Origin: an uncultured Bilophila sp.
Lineage (GTDB): Bacteria > Desulfobacterota > Desulfovibrionia > Desulfovibrionales > Desulfovibrionaceae
DNA length: 15,542 nt
Direction: 5' to 3'
NCBI GenBank assembly: GCA_959604115.1
Contig: CAUHBW010000041.1
Location: 1 to 15,542, forward strand
Position 1 is the first letter of the stretch. Each line of letters opens with the position of its first letter. The notes beneath the pieces are model-generated. The model was not told the DNA's origin. It saw only the letters and a list, made by a program, of their open reading frames with translations, and made no database searches. Shown one piece after another: positions 1 through 6,972 of the stretch. A program made the translations under genes and the position numbers.

Positions 1-30
1 GCGATCACCTTTTACCCAAGGGAGTATGTT

Positions 31-240
31 ATGGGATGCTGCTGCAACGACAAGAAAACGGACAAGGGACAGACCCCCGACTGCATGGCGAGCAAGAGCA
101 CGGTCGTCACCACTCCCGAAGGCGAGGACGTGGAAGTCCATTTCAACATGGGAACCGGCGAAGTGACCTATAGCCAGAAGACCCCTTCCGACAAGGCCGA
201 AAAAGGCGGAACGTGCGGCTGCGGCTGCTCCAACAAATAA
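31..240 (+). CDS. Small cysteine-rich protein, unknown function
   Basis: This 69-residue protein has no family I recognise. It carries seven cysteines in two terminal clusters: C3-C4-C5 at the N-terminus, a lone C18, and a C-x-C-x-C pattern at C62, C64 and C66 near the C-terminus. The middle part is polar and may form a short beta structure (VVTTPEGEDVEVHF and GEVTYSQKT). There is no signal peptide or membrane segment, so it is probably cytoplasmic. A GGGAG ribosome-binding site sits 6-7 nt before the ATG, which supports the start. The gene ends just before a strong terminator, so it is a monocistron or the last gene of an operon that starts outside the window. The Cys clusters suggest metal or Fe-S binding, or a redox role, but this is inference only. 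Confidence 0.72.
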   Translation: MGCCCNDKKTDKGQTPDCMASKSTVVTTPEGEDVEVHFNMGTGEVTYSQKTPSDKAEKGGTCGCGCSNK

Positions 241-263
241 CGCCTCCGAACCTCCGATACGCG

Positions 264-304
264 AAACCCGCCCGAACGCATTCCGTCCGGGCGGGTTTTT
301 CTTT
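264..304. terminator. Intrinsic terminator shared by convergent genes
   Basis: The arms AACCCGCCCG and CGGGCGGGTT form a GC-rich stem, followed by a T-run (TTTTTCTTTTT) on the plus strand. It ends the cysteine-rich gene. Read on the minus strand the same stem is followed by a shorter T-run, so it probably also stops the ABC-transporter transcript arriving from the right. Confidence 0.85.
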
Positions 305-385
305 TTCGGAACTCCCCTTGAACGGGGATTCGACAAACATGAAAGTCTTGGGAGAGGGAGGAGCCTTTCTTCCTTCTCCAATTTC

Positions 386-1138
386 TTACAGGATCTGCTT
401 GAGGAACTGCTGAAGACGGGGATGCTCGGGAGAGGAGAAGAATTTGGCGGGCGGAGCCACCTCAAGAATCTGCCCCTGATCCATGAAGACGACGCGGTCG
501 GCCACTTCGCGGGCGAAGCCCATTTCGTGGGTGACGCAGACCATCGTCATGCCTTCCTGCGCCAGCTTGACCATGACGTCGAGCACTTCGCCGATCATTT
601 CCGGGTCGAGCGCGGAGGTCGGCTCGTCGAACAGCATGATGTTCGGCTGCATGGCGAGCGCGCGGGCGATGGCGACGCGCTGCTGCTGCCCGCCGGAGAG
701 CATGGACGGGTAGACGTTGACCTTTTCGGACAGGCCCACCTTCTTGAGCAGCTGGAGCGCGCGTTCCTCGGCGTCGTGCTTGGAAAGGTGGCGCAGCTTC
801 ATGGGGGCCATCGTCAGGTTCTGGAGCACCGTCTTGTGGGGAAACAGGTTGAAGCTCTGGAACACCATGCCCAAATCCTGACGGATCTTGTTGATGTCGT
901 TTTCCGGAGCGTTGATGTCGTTCCCTTCCACGAGGATGGAACCCTTGTCGATCACTTCCAGACGGTTGATGGAGCGCAGCAGCGTGGACTTGCCGGACCC
1001 GGAGGGCCCGATGATGACGACGCGTTCGCCGGGCTGCACGTCGAAGCTGACGTCGTGCAGGGCGGTAAGCTGCCCGAAGAACTTCCACACGTTCTGGATG
1101 CTGATGATGGGGGCGGCGTTACTTTCTGTCGCGGTCAT
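386..1138 (-). CDS. Polar amino-acid ABC transporter ATPase (GlnQ/HisP family)
   Basis: This is the cytoplasmic ATPase that powers import of a polar amino acid. All nucleotide-binding motifs are intact in the 250-residue protein: Walker A GPSGSGKST (44-52), Q-loop Q94, signature LSGGQQQR (147-154), Walker B IMLFDEP (167-173) and the switch histidine H204. Length and motif set fit the GlnQ/ArtP/HisP family (TC 3.A.1.3). Its start overlaps the end of the permease gene by 20 nt, which points to translational coupling in a binding protein-permease-ATPase operon transcribed leftward. The substrate (glutamine, arginine, another polar amino acid or a dipeptide-like compound) cannot be told from sequence alone. 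Confidence 0.96.
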   Translation of the reverse strand: MTATESNAAPIISIQNVWKFFGQLTALHDVSFDVQPGERVVIIGPSGSGKSTLLRSINRLEVIDKGSILVEGNDINAPENDINKIRQDLGMVFQSFNLFPHKTVLQNLTMAPMKLRHLSKHDAEERALQLLKKVGLSEKVNVYPSMLSGGQQQRVAIARALAMQPNIMLFDEPTSALDPEMIGEVLDVMVKLAQEGMTMVCVTHEMGFAREVADRVVFMDQGQILEVAPPAKFFSSPEHPRLQQFLKQIL

Positions 1139-1913
1139 AGTAGGTGAGTCTCCCTTCCATCATGCTCACGCCTTTGGAGAGCAGCAGGGTGATGATGAGG
1201 TACACGAGGGCGATGACCGTATAGGTCTCGAAATAGTCGAAGGTCTGCGAAGCGAATTCGCGGCCGCGGCGCAGCAGGTCGGCCACGGCGATGATGGAGA
1301 CCAGCGAGGTGTCCTTGAGCATGGCGATGCATTCGTTGCCGATGGGCGGCAGGATGGTGCGCATGGCCTGCGGCAGGATGACCAGCGTCATGGTCTGGAA
1401 GCGGTTGAAGCCGAGCGAGCGGGCGGCTTCGGTCTGGCCCTTGGGGACGGACAGAATGCCCGCGCGGAACACTTCGCCCATGTACGCGCCGTAGCAGAAG
1501 CTGATGGCGATGACCGCCGACACCATGGGCGGCACCTGAATGATGCGGCCGAGGGCGTAGTAGATGTAGAAAAGCTGGACGAGCAGCGGCACGCCGCGGA
1601 TGATTTCCACGTAGGTGGACGCGATCAGGTTGATGACGCTGTTGCGCGACAGGCGGCCGAGGCCCGTGAGCAGGCCGATGGGCAGCGTGCAGAGCAGGGA
1701 AAGGATCGTCACTTCAAACGTGATGACCAAGCCGTCCGGAAGGAATTTGACGATTTCCAGATACGGTTCGGGCTGGGTCGCGCACAGGGTGACCAGAGTG
1801 ATCACCGCGACGCAGAACGCCAGCGTCCAGGCATTGAGGAGTCTGCGATCCCCCGGATCGGGGATTTGCGCGCCCTCCGTGACCTCAATGCGAATGTTGG
1901 GAGCGTTGTTCAT
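1119..1913 (-). CDS. Polar amino-acid ABC transporter permease (HisM/GlnP family)
   Basis: This is the inner-membrane channel subunit of the importer, 264 residues long. A hydrophobic segment near residues 26-46 is followed by further transmembrane stretches at about 60-86, 93-121, 130-148 and 229-248. The cytoplasmic EAA loop that docks with the ATPase is visible as EAARSLG at 162-168, with ILPQA shortly after. A weak AGGA site lies 9-10 nt upstream of the ATG. Only one permease gene is present, so the complex probably uses a homodimer of this subunit. The N-terminal 20 or so residues are polar and longer than in many relatives. It sits between the binding-protein gene (183-nt gap with a hairpin) and the overlapping ATPase gene. 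Confidence 0.94.
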   Translation of the reverse strand: MNNAPNIRIEVTEGAQIPDPGDRRLLNAWTLAFCVAVITLVTLCATQPEPYLEIVKFLPDGLVITFEVTILSLLCTLPIGLLTGLGRLSRNSVINLIASTYVEIIRGVPLLVQLFYIYYALGRIIQVPPMVSAVIAISFCYGAYMGEVFRAGILSVPKGQTEAARSLGFNRFQTMTLVILPQAMRTILPPIGNECIAMLKDTSLVSIIAVADLLRRGREFASQTFDYFETYTVIALVYLIITLLLSKGVSMMEGRLTYYDRDRK

Positions 1914-2032
1914 ACGGGGTTTCCTAGTGTGTCGGGTTCCGGCAGACGCGCGCTGTCGCGTGCGCCGCGATGGCCTTGCAGGGGTGCGGCGCGCCGCCGG
2001 GCGCGCGGAAACGGGGGCCTTACCAAACGGGC

Positions 2033-2056
2033 GGCAGGGGAGCGGACTCCCCTGCC
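2033..2056 (-). other. Intercistronic stem-loop between binding protein and permease genes
   Basis: GGCAGGGGAG and CTCCCCTGCC form a perfect 10-bp stem with a 4-nt loop. The T-run lies on the 5' side in the minus-strand transcript, so this is not a classical terminator. In binding-protein operons, such hairpins between the first and second gene commonly protect the upstream message and raise binding-protein level over the membrane parts. That role is inferred here. Confidence 0.55.
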
Positions 2057-2096
2057 GGAAAAAATCGCAACAGGACGATGGGTGAGGGGGCGGCGT

Positions 2097-2840
2097 CTAC
2101 TTGCCGATCCACGTTTCGACGATCTGCTTGTCGAGTCCCTTCGCCTTCACGGACTTGATGCCTTCGTTGATTTTCTTGACGAGGTCGGTGTCGGACTTGC
2201 GGACCGCGAAGCCGTAGTATTCCACATCGTCGGTGATGAAGGCAACCTTGAGCTTGCCCTGATATTCCTTCTTCTTGTTGGCGTAGAACTTGGCGACCGG
2301 ATCGTCGCAGATCACGGCGTCGATGTTGCCCTTGGCGAGGTCTTCGAGCGCGAGGCCGACTTCGTCGTAGGTCTTGACGACGGCCTTGGACTTGGCCTTG
2401 GGCAGGGTTTCCACGAGGCCGGTGGTGCCGATCTGGCCGCCGACCTTCTTGCCGTCCAGCTCCTTGAGGCTCTTGAGATCCGTGCCGACGGGTACCACGA
2501 CGGCCTGACGGATTTCACAGTAGGGATCGGAGAATCCCATGGCCTTCTTGCGCTTTTCGGTGATGGTCACGGAAGAGGCGATGATGTCGGCCTGACGGGA
2601 TTCCAGCGCGGCGAAGATGCCGTCCCACGCGGTGTTGTGGAATTCGACGTTCAGGCCGGCTTCCTTGGCGACTGCCTTCAGGTAGTCGATGGAATAGCCG
2701 ACCACGTTCTTGTTTTCATCAAGCATTTCAATGGGAGGCCACGTCGCGTCGGAAGCCACGATAAGGGGTTTTTCGGCGGCATAGGCCAGAGAAGCGCACA
2801 AGAGCAGGGACAACAGGGTCGCACTGAAAAGACGGGTCAT
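2097..2840 (-). CDS. Periplasmic amino-acid-binding protein of the ABC importer (SBP_bac_3 family)
   Basis: This is the extracytoplasmic solute-binding protein that captures the amino acid and delivers it to the permease. The 247-residue product has a Sec signal peptide (MTRLFSATLLSLLLCASLAYA, cleavage after about residue 21). A family 3 fold follows: ATWPPIEMLDENKNVVGYSID, then WDGIFAALESRQADIIASSVTIT, and the hinge-region motif GGQIGTTG. The open frame extends far upstream, but I chose the ATG at 2840. It is preceded by GGAGGAG at good spacing and starts the signal peptide, while the upstream extension (to 3125) is Arg/Lys-rich and overlaps the divergent gmhB start. It is the first gene of the leftward operon. 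Confidence 0.95.
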   Translation of the reverse strand: MTRLFSATLLSLLLCASLAYAAEKPLIVASDATWPPIEMLDENKNVVGYSIDYLKAVAKEAGLNVEFHNTAWDGIFAALESRQADIIASSVTITEKRKKAMGFSDPYCEIRQAVVVPVGTDLKSLKELDGKKVGGQIGTTGLVETLPKAKSKAVVKTYDEVGLALEDLAKGNIDAVICDDPVAKFYANKKKEYQGKLKVAFITDDVEYYGFAVRKSDTDLVKKINEGIKSVKAKGLDKQIVETWIGK

Positions 2841-2949
2841 ACCGACAGCTCCTCCAGATGTTGGTGTTCCGCGGCGACAAGCCGCAACGGAAAAGGCGCA
2901 TCTCGTTCCCCTCGCGCGGCTTTTCCGTATGCCGTAATCTAAGCGTTTT

Positions 2950-2978
2950 CTTTTGCAGGAAGATGTAGGGCGTGTCAA
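2950..2978 (-). promoter_or_regulatory. Candidate promoter for the ABC-importer operon
   Basis: A perfect TTGACA -35 hexamer lies at 2978-2973 on the minus strand. At 17-nt spacing the -10 position reads CAAAAG, a poor match, so the call is tentative. It would give a leader of roughly 100 nt before the binding-protein start. The 238-bp space between the divergent starts at 2840 and 3079 must also hold the gmhB promoter, for which I see no convincing hexamers. Confidence 0.25.
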
Positions 2979-3078
2979 GACGGCTTTCCCGATCCGGGGG
3001 GCCGCATGGCTTGATTTTTCCAACGTTCCCATGTTCTTCTGGGGCCTTGTTCGGTCATTTTTCCCCGGAGGTTTTTTC

Positions 3079-3681
3079 ATGTCGGTTTCGCGCGCGGTGC
3101 TTCTCGACCGGGACGGCACGCTCATTGAGGACAGGCACTATCTTGCAGACCCCGCCGGAGTCGCGTTGTTGCCCGGCGTCGGCCCGGCCCTTTCCCGGCT
3201 TGTCCGGGCCGGGCATCGGCTGTTTCTGGTGTCCAACCAGTCCGGCGTGGGCCGGGGGTATTTTATGGAGGAGGCGGTGCTCGCCTGCCAGCGGCGTCTG
3301 GAGGCGTTGCTGGAGCCCTACGGCGTGGCCTTTACGGATGCGGTGTGGTGCCCGCACGCACCGGAGGCGCAGTGCCGCTGCCGCAAGCCGTTGCCGGGAA
3401 TGTTCGAGGCCCTGCGCGCCCGGCACGGCCTTTCGCCCGAGGCGTCGGTCATGATCGGGGACAAGCTGGACGATCTGGCGTTCGCGGCGAACGCGGGGCT
3501 GTCCGCCGGGGTGCTGGTGCTGAGCGGCAAGGGCGCGGAGCACGCCCGGAAGGCCGGATTTCCCGTGCCCGTCTCCGGCTGCGCGGAGGTGCCCGGTTCC
3601 CCCCGCCGCATCGTCGCTGCGGACTTCGCCTCGGCGGTGGAGTGGGTCATGAGCCGGGGAGGGGAAGCGGAATCTTTCTGA
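3079..3681 (+). CDS. gmhB: D-glycero-manno-heptose-1,7-bisphosphate 7-phosphatase
   Basis: This HAD-superfamily phosphatase removes the 7-phosphate from heptose bisphosphate during synthesis of ADP-heptose for the lipopolysaccharide inner core. The 200-residue cytoplasmic protein has the nucleophile motif LLDRDGT (D10, D12), SNQSG at 52-56, and a zinc loop C91-x-H93-x5-C99-x-C101 directly followed by RKP. The acidic motif MIGDKLDDLAFA starts at 125. The zinc loop plus RKP is characteristic of GmhB and separates it from histidinol-phosphatase-like relatives. I placed the start at 3079 because CGGAGG lies 7-8 nt upstream and the conserved domain begins immediately. The open frame upstream of it (from 2953) is not GmhB-like. 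No other heptose gene is adjacent. The last 13 codons or so are beyond the conserved fold. Confidence 0.93.
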   Translation: MSVSRAVLLDRDGTLIEDRHYLADPAGVALLPGVGPALSRLVRAGHRLFLVSNQSGVGRGYFMEEAVLACQRRLEALLEPYGVAFTDAVWCPHAPEAQCRCRKPLPGMFEALRARHGLSPEASVMIGDKLDDLAFAANAGLSAGVLVLSGKGAEHARKAGFPVPVSGCAEVPGSPRRIVAADFASAVEWVMSRGGEAESF

Positions 3682-3699
3682 AAAAGGCTTCCCCTCCCC
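3656..3699 (+). repeat. 13-bp stem-loop spanning the gmhB stop codon
   Basis: GGGGAGGGGAAGC at 3656-3668 is the exact reverse complement of GCTTCCCCTCCCC at 3687-3699, with an 18-nt loop containing the TGA stop. No T-run follows directly, although ATCTTTTCC occurs 13 nt further on. It may end or stabilise the gmhB transcript. Confidence 0.6.
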
Positions 3700-4166
3700 G
3701 AACGCCTCCCCATCTTTTCCTGCTTTCGTGCGTATCGAATCCCTGTTCGGGGGATTTCCTGCCCGGGAAGAGGTTTTTTTGAACGGCGTGAGCGAATCCC
3801 TGCTGAAAGGGGGGCGCTCACGCCGTTCGGTTTGGCGAGGGGCGGGCGACAGTGCCGGAGAGGGGATTCGTCCGTGCTCTGACTGGCGCGGTTTTTCGGG
3901 ACCGGCCCTTTACTCATTTCTTTGCGTCGGATTTGTGCCTACAACGCACGGAGGCGGAGCATGGCCGAACGAAGGGAGCAGGGGGGTATGTTGAGGCGGG
4001 GATGTCGTGAGTCGCGGTGCTTCGAAAGGCCGGGGCGAAGCGATGAAACCCCGTTCCGGCGTTGCATCGGCGTACGGCTCGGCGGGCTCTTGGGGAAGGG
4101 GCGAAAAGGAGGCCGCCCGTGCTTTTGGGGGCGGATAGCAAAAATAGAGACGGCAATCATGCACGG
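3700..4166. other. GC-rich gene-free stretch between gmhB and the metal operon
   Basis: I find no convincing gene in this stretch. Short open frames here are rich in Arg and Gly, overlap in several frames and match nothing I recognise. One of them, ATG at 3961 with GGAGGCGGAG upstream, could encode about 70 residues ending at 4173, but its composition looks like translated GC-rich spacer. The only clear structure is the 14-bp inverted repeat listed separately. Confidence 0.5.
3781..3828. repeat. Perfect 14-bp inverted repeat (long stem-loop)
   Basis: GAACGGCGTGAGCG at 3781-3794 pairs perfectly with CGCTCACGCCGTTC at 3815-3828. The 20-nt loop can pair further inside (CCCT with AGGG). A run of seven T precedes the left arm on the plus strand, which is the wrong side for an intrinsic terminator in either direction. 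It could be a structured RNA, a relic of an element, or a protein-binding cruciform. Confidence 0.65.
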
Positions 4167-4189
4167 AAGTTGACAGTTCATGTCAACTT
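4167..4189. promoter_or_regulatory. Operator-like palindrome upstream of the metal-transport operon
   Basis: AAGTTGACA, five bases, then TGTCAACTT form a perfect 9-bp dyad (23 bp in all). It is centred near 4178, about 68 bp upstream of the start point expected from the promoter at 4211-4239. That position suits an activator or an upstream repressor site. I cannot name the regulator. The embedded TTGACA has no matching -10 at normal spacing. Confidence 0.55.
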
Positions 4190-4210
4190 TACGTTTTTAT
4201 TACTTTTTAT

Positions 4211-4239
4211 TTGTCATTATGTTACGAAAGGCATATATC
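4211..4239 (+). promoter_or_regulatory. Sigma-70-type promoter of the metal-transport operon
   Basis: TTGTCA (4211-4216), a 17-nt spacer, and TATATC (4234-4239) lie in a sharply AT-rich island inside GC-rich DNA. The predicted start near 4246 leaves a leader of about 65 nt before the ATG at 4312. Confidence 0.6.
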
Positions 4240-4311
4240 CATCCGCCTGTTGATCAGGGAAGGCTTTTGCGGCCGCATTGCGGCCCGTCAACAACAAAGA
4301 AGGAGAATCCC

Positions 4312-4569
4312 ATGAACGAGAACATGAAGTACGCCTTGTTTCTGCTTGGTGGCATTGCCGTGGGCGCGCTGGGCGCCGTCGCCGTCAGCAAGGGCAAGCT
4401 GAACCTGAAGCCGCTGGCGACCGATCTCATCAGCCGCGGGCTCGACGTGAAGGACGCCGTGCTTTCCAAGGTCGAAACCGCCAAGGAAAACATGGACGAT
4501 CTCGTCGCCGAAGCCCGCTTCGCTTCGGAACAGCGCAAGGAAACCAAGGAAGCCGGCGAATCCTGCTAG
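4312..4569 (+). CDS. PacL/DUF1490-like single-helix membrane protein next to a metal ATPase
   Basis: This 85-residue protein has one N-terminal glycine/alanine-rich membrane helix (about residues 6-26) with a cytoplasmic-type helical tail. The tail contains VETAKENMDDLVAEAR, which resembles the ESARLKVADVMAEAR stretch I recall from mycobacterial PacL1 (DUF1490). PacL1 is the small partner encoded directly upstream of the ATPase CtpC, and gene order and topology are the same here. In PacL1 the C-terminus carries acidic/His metal ligands. Here it ends in GESC, with one cysteine and no His, so metal binding is uncertain. An AAGGAG site 8 nt upstream fixes the start at 4312; an in-frame ATG at 4180 lies upstream of the promoter and is unlikely. 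The proposed role is to cluster or stabilise the ATPase at 4688. The family assignment is inference from memory. Confidence 0.82.
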   Translation: MNENMKYALFLLGGIAVGALGAVAVSKGKLNLKPLATDLISRGLDVKDAVLSKVETAKENMDDLVAEARFASEQRKETKEAGESC

Positions 4570-4582
4570 CCTGCGATGACAC

Positions 4583-4661
4583 CCGGGGGAGGAACCTCCC
4601 CCGGCGCTTCGGCGCGCGTGTCCCGTCGGTGGGAGAACGCCTCCTCTCCGACTCCGACGGG
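4583..4661 (+). other. Two tandem stem-loops in the intercistronic gap
   Basis: CCGGGGGAGG-AA-CCTCCCCCGG (4583-4604) is a perfect 10-bp stem. A second hairpin has outer arms CCCGTCGG (4622-4629) and CCGACGGG (4654-4661). Neither is followed by a T-run. They fill most of the 118-nt gap before the ATPase and may tune message stability or read-through. Confidence 0.5.
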
Positions 4662-4687
4662 TTGATGCTTTAACCATTGAGGGTTCC

Positions 4688-6766
4688 ATGTCCTTTTGCA
4701 TCGTCCATGAAATTCCGGGCCGTATCCGCCTGCGGGCCGACAAACCCTTTTCGTATGAGCTGGCCGTGAGCCTCGCCGAGCGGCTCGACGCCGTGCCCGG
4801 CATCGAAGGCGTCCGGGTGAGCCCGCGTACGGGCAGCGTGCTGTTGCTCTACGCGACCGGCGAGGCGCGCGACGAAGCCTGCCGTTTGCTCCTTGAGATG
4901 GAAGAGCTGCCCGTCGTGGAGATTCTTCCCGCCGTCGCCGCCCCCGACGCGGACCATCCGAGCCTCGCGCCGTTCTTCCGCTATTTTTGCGTGCGTCCGT
5001 TTCTGCCCATGCCCCTGCGCATCCTTACCGCCGTTCGCAGCGGCATTCCTTTCATCAGAAAGGGTTTTTCCATGTTGTTCCGGGGCCGGGTGAACGTGGA
5101 CGTGCTCGACGCCACGGCCATCGGCGTTTCCCTCGCCATGCGGGACTACAACACGGTGGGGCTGTTGACGTTGCTGCTCGGCTTCGGAGAAGCCCTTGAG
5201 CTGTGGACGCGCAAGAAGTCCCTGACCAGCCTCGCCGAGCGTCTCGCCCTCAACGTCGATACCGTATGGGTCCGGCGCGGCGAACTGGAAATCGCCGTGC
5301 CCATCGCCGAACTGCAGGCGGACGATCTGGTGGTCGTGCGCACGGGCGCGGCCATCCCCGTCGACGGCACGGTCGTGTCCGGGGAGGCGTCGGTGAATCA
5401 GGCCTCCATGACCGGCGAGCCGCTGGGCGTGCTCCGCTCGGAAGGCGCGTCCGTCTTTGCCGGAACCGTGGTGGAGGAAGGGGAAATCGTCATCCGTCCC
5501 ACCGGGGTGGGCGACGGAACGCGGCTCAACAAAATCATCAAGTTCATCGAAGAGTCGGAACTCCGCAAGGCGGACATTCAGGGCCGCGCCGAACGCCTCG
5601 CGGATGCGGTGGTGCCGTTCAGCTTTCTGCTTGCGGGAGCCGTGTGGATGGTCACCCGCAATCCCATGCGCGCCGCCGGCGTCCTTATGGTGGACTACTC
5701 CTGCGCGCTCAAGCTGGCGACGCCGCTTGCCATTCTCGCCGCCATCAAGGAGGGCGCGGGCTGCGGCGTGCTGGTCAAGGGCGGGCGTTTTCTGGAGACG
5801 CTGTCCGCCGTGGACGCGGTGGTCTTCGACAAGACCGGAACGCTTACGGAATCCCGCCCCAGAGTGGTGGAGGTCGTCCCCGCCGAAGGCTGGGGGAGGG
5901 ACGAGGTGCTGCGCCTCGCCGCCTGCCTTGAGGAGCATTTTCCGCATCCCGTGGCCCGCGCCGTGGTCAGGAAGGCGGAGGAGGAGGCGCTGCAGCATCA
6001 GGAAGAGCATGCCGAGGTCAGGTACATCGTCGCACACGGCATCGCCTCGGAACTGCACGGCAAGCGCGTGTTCATCGGCAGTCGCCACTACATCGAACAG
6101 GACGAGGGCATTTCGGTGGCCCCGTTGCTGTCCGAAGTCGAACGGCTGGCGCGCGAAGGGCATTCCGTGCTCTATCTGGCGCAGGAGGATCGGCTTGTCG
6201 GCCTGATCGGCATCGAAGATCCGTTGCGGGAGGAATCCGCCGACGTGATCCGCCAACTCCGCGAGCGCGGCATCAAGCGTATCGTCATGCTGACCGGCGA
6301 CGACGAGCGCACGGCGGCGGCCGTGGCGGCGCGTCTCGGCATCACGGAATACCGCGCCCAGATTCTGCCCACGGACAAGGCCGCGATCATTGAAGAGCTG
6401 AAGGCCGAGGGACATACGGTGCTCATGACCGGTGACGGCATCAACGACTCTCCGGCCCTGTCCGCCGCCGACGTGGGCGTGACGCTCCGCGACGGGGCGG
6501 ACCTCGCCCGGGAGGTCGCGGATGTGGTGCTCACCAACTGCAATCTGCGGGAACTCTCCACGGCGATGGAGCTTGGAGATCGGACGCTGCGGCGCATCCG
6601 CACCAACTTCGGCCTTACCATGAGCCTGAACTCGCTGTTCCTTGCGGGCAGTCTTTTCGGAGTGCTCCAGCCCGGAGGTTCCGCCGTGCTGCACAACCTC
6701 ACGACGCTCGGCGTCTGCCTGAACGCCATGCGGTCCATGCTCCCGCGCGGGGAAAACGCGGCCTAG
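4688..6766 (+). CDS. P1B-type heavy-metal-transporting ATPase, CtpC-like, with HMA_2-like N-terminus
   Basis: This is an inner-membrane pump that uses ATP to move a transition metal. The 692-residue protein begins with an HMA_2-like domain (about 1-75; HEIPGRIRLR and RTGSVLLLY) that lacks a CxxC metal site. Catalytic motifs are complete: actuator MTGEP (241-245), phosphorylation DKTGTLT (381-387), HP (420-421), MLTGD (534-538) and GDGINDSPAL (582-591). The membrane motif in TM4 reads DYSCALKLATP (336-346): SC stands where most P1B pumps have CPC. The last membrane pair contains NS (648-649), HN (669-670) and N679. Membrane segments before the actuator (about 95-172) look weak. The start has GAGGG upstream. 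The metal could be Mn, Zn or Fe; the motif does not fit the classic Cu or Zn/Cd signatures well enough to choose. Confidence 0.93.
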   Translation: MSFCIVHEIPGRIRLRADKPFSYELAVSLAERLDAVPGIEGVRVSPRTGSVLLLYATGEARDEACRLLLEMEELPVVEILPAVAAPDADHPSLAPFFRYFCVRPFLPMPLRILTAVRSGIPFIRKGFSMLFRGRVNVDVLDATAIGVSLAMRDYNTVGLLTLLLGFGEALELWTRKKSLTSLAERLALNVDTVWVRRGELEIAVPIAELQADDLVVVRTGAAIPVDGTVVSGEASVNQASMTGEPLGVLRSEGASVFAGTVVEEGEIVIRPTGVGDGTRLNKIIKFIEESELRKADIQGRAERLADAVVPFSFLLAGAVWMVTRNPMRAAGVLMVDYSCALKLATPLAILAAIKEGAGCGVLVKGGRFLETLSAVDAVVFDKTGTLTESRPRVVEVVPAEGWGRDEVLRLAACLEEHFPHPVARAVVRKAEEEALQHQEEHAEVRYIVAHGIASELHGKRVFIGSRHYIEQDEGISVAPLLSEVERLAREGHSVLYLAQEDRLVGLIGIEDPLREESADVIRQLRERGIKRIVMLTGDDERTAAAVAARLGITEYRAQILPTDKAAIIEELKAEGHTVLMTGDGINDSPALSAADVGVTLRDGADLAREVADVVLTNCNLRELSTAMELGDRTLRRIRTNFGLTMSLNSLFLAGSLFGVLQPGGSAVLHNLTTLGVCLNAMRSMLPRGENAA

Positions 6767-6767
6767 A

Positions 6768-6837
6768 GCCTTTCAGCCTGAAAAATTGAAAGGCGGGGCG
6801 GCGAGGCGCGGATGCTGCCGAAGAGTCTTCGCAGCAT
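6768..6837 (+). other. Stem-loops after the ATPase gene
   Basis: GCCTTTCA (6768-6775) pairs with TGAAAGGC (6787-6794). A second stem, ATGCTGC-C-GAAGA with TCTTCGCAGCAT and one bulged base, spans 6812-6837. There is no T-run. These lie in a 206-nt gap that otherwise holds no gene. The next gene probably stays in the same operon by read-through. Confidence 0.4.
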
Positions 6838-6972
6838 GAACCTTTGAGGCCTGAAGCCCTTTAAAGGGAATCCGCTCTAGGAATGAGGAGGCGGCACCCT
6901 TTCGGAGAACCGTTTTTCGGAACGCTACGCAACGGCACGCCCCCTCCGGCGTGCTCTTAAAAGGAATATCTC

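Noticed and set aside
888..2942. A 684-codon open frame on the plus strand across the ABC-importer genes
   Set aside because: It lies opposite the permease, the ATPase 5' end and the binding protein, which have complete motifs. Its His/Asp/Gly/Arg-rich product is typical of antisense frames in GC-rich DNA.
2841..3125. Upstream extension of the binding-protein frame
   Set aside because: It lacks a good ribosome site, is rich in Arg and Lys, and overlaps the start of gmhB. The signal peptide starts at 2840.
3961..4173. Possible 70-residue ORF with GGAGGCGGAG upstream
   Set aside because: The product is an Arg/Gly-rich mixture with no recognisable pattern, overlaps other equally poor frames and runs into the operator palindrome. 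Coding is not supported.
4670..6694. A 674-codon open frame on the minus strand across the metal ATPase
   Set aside because: It is the antisense shadow of the ATPase, rich in His, Gly, Arg and Asp with no family resemblance.
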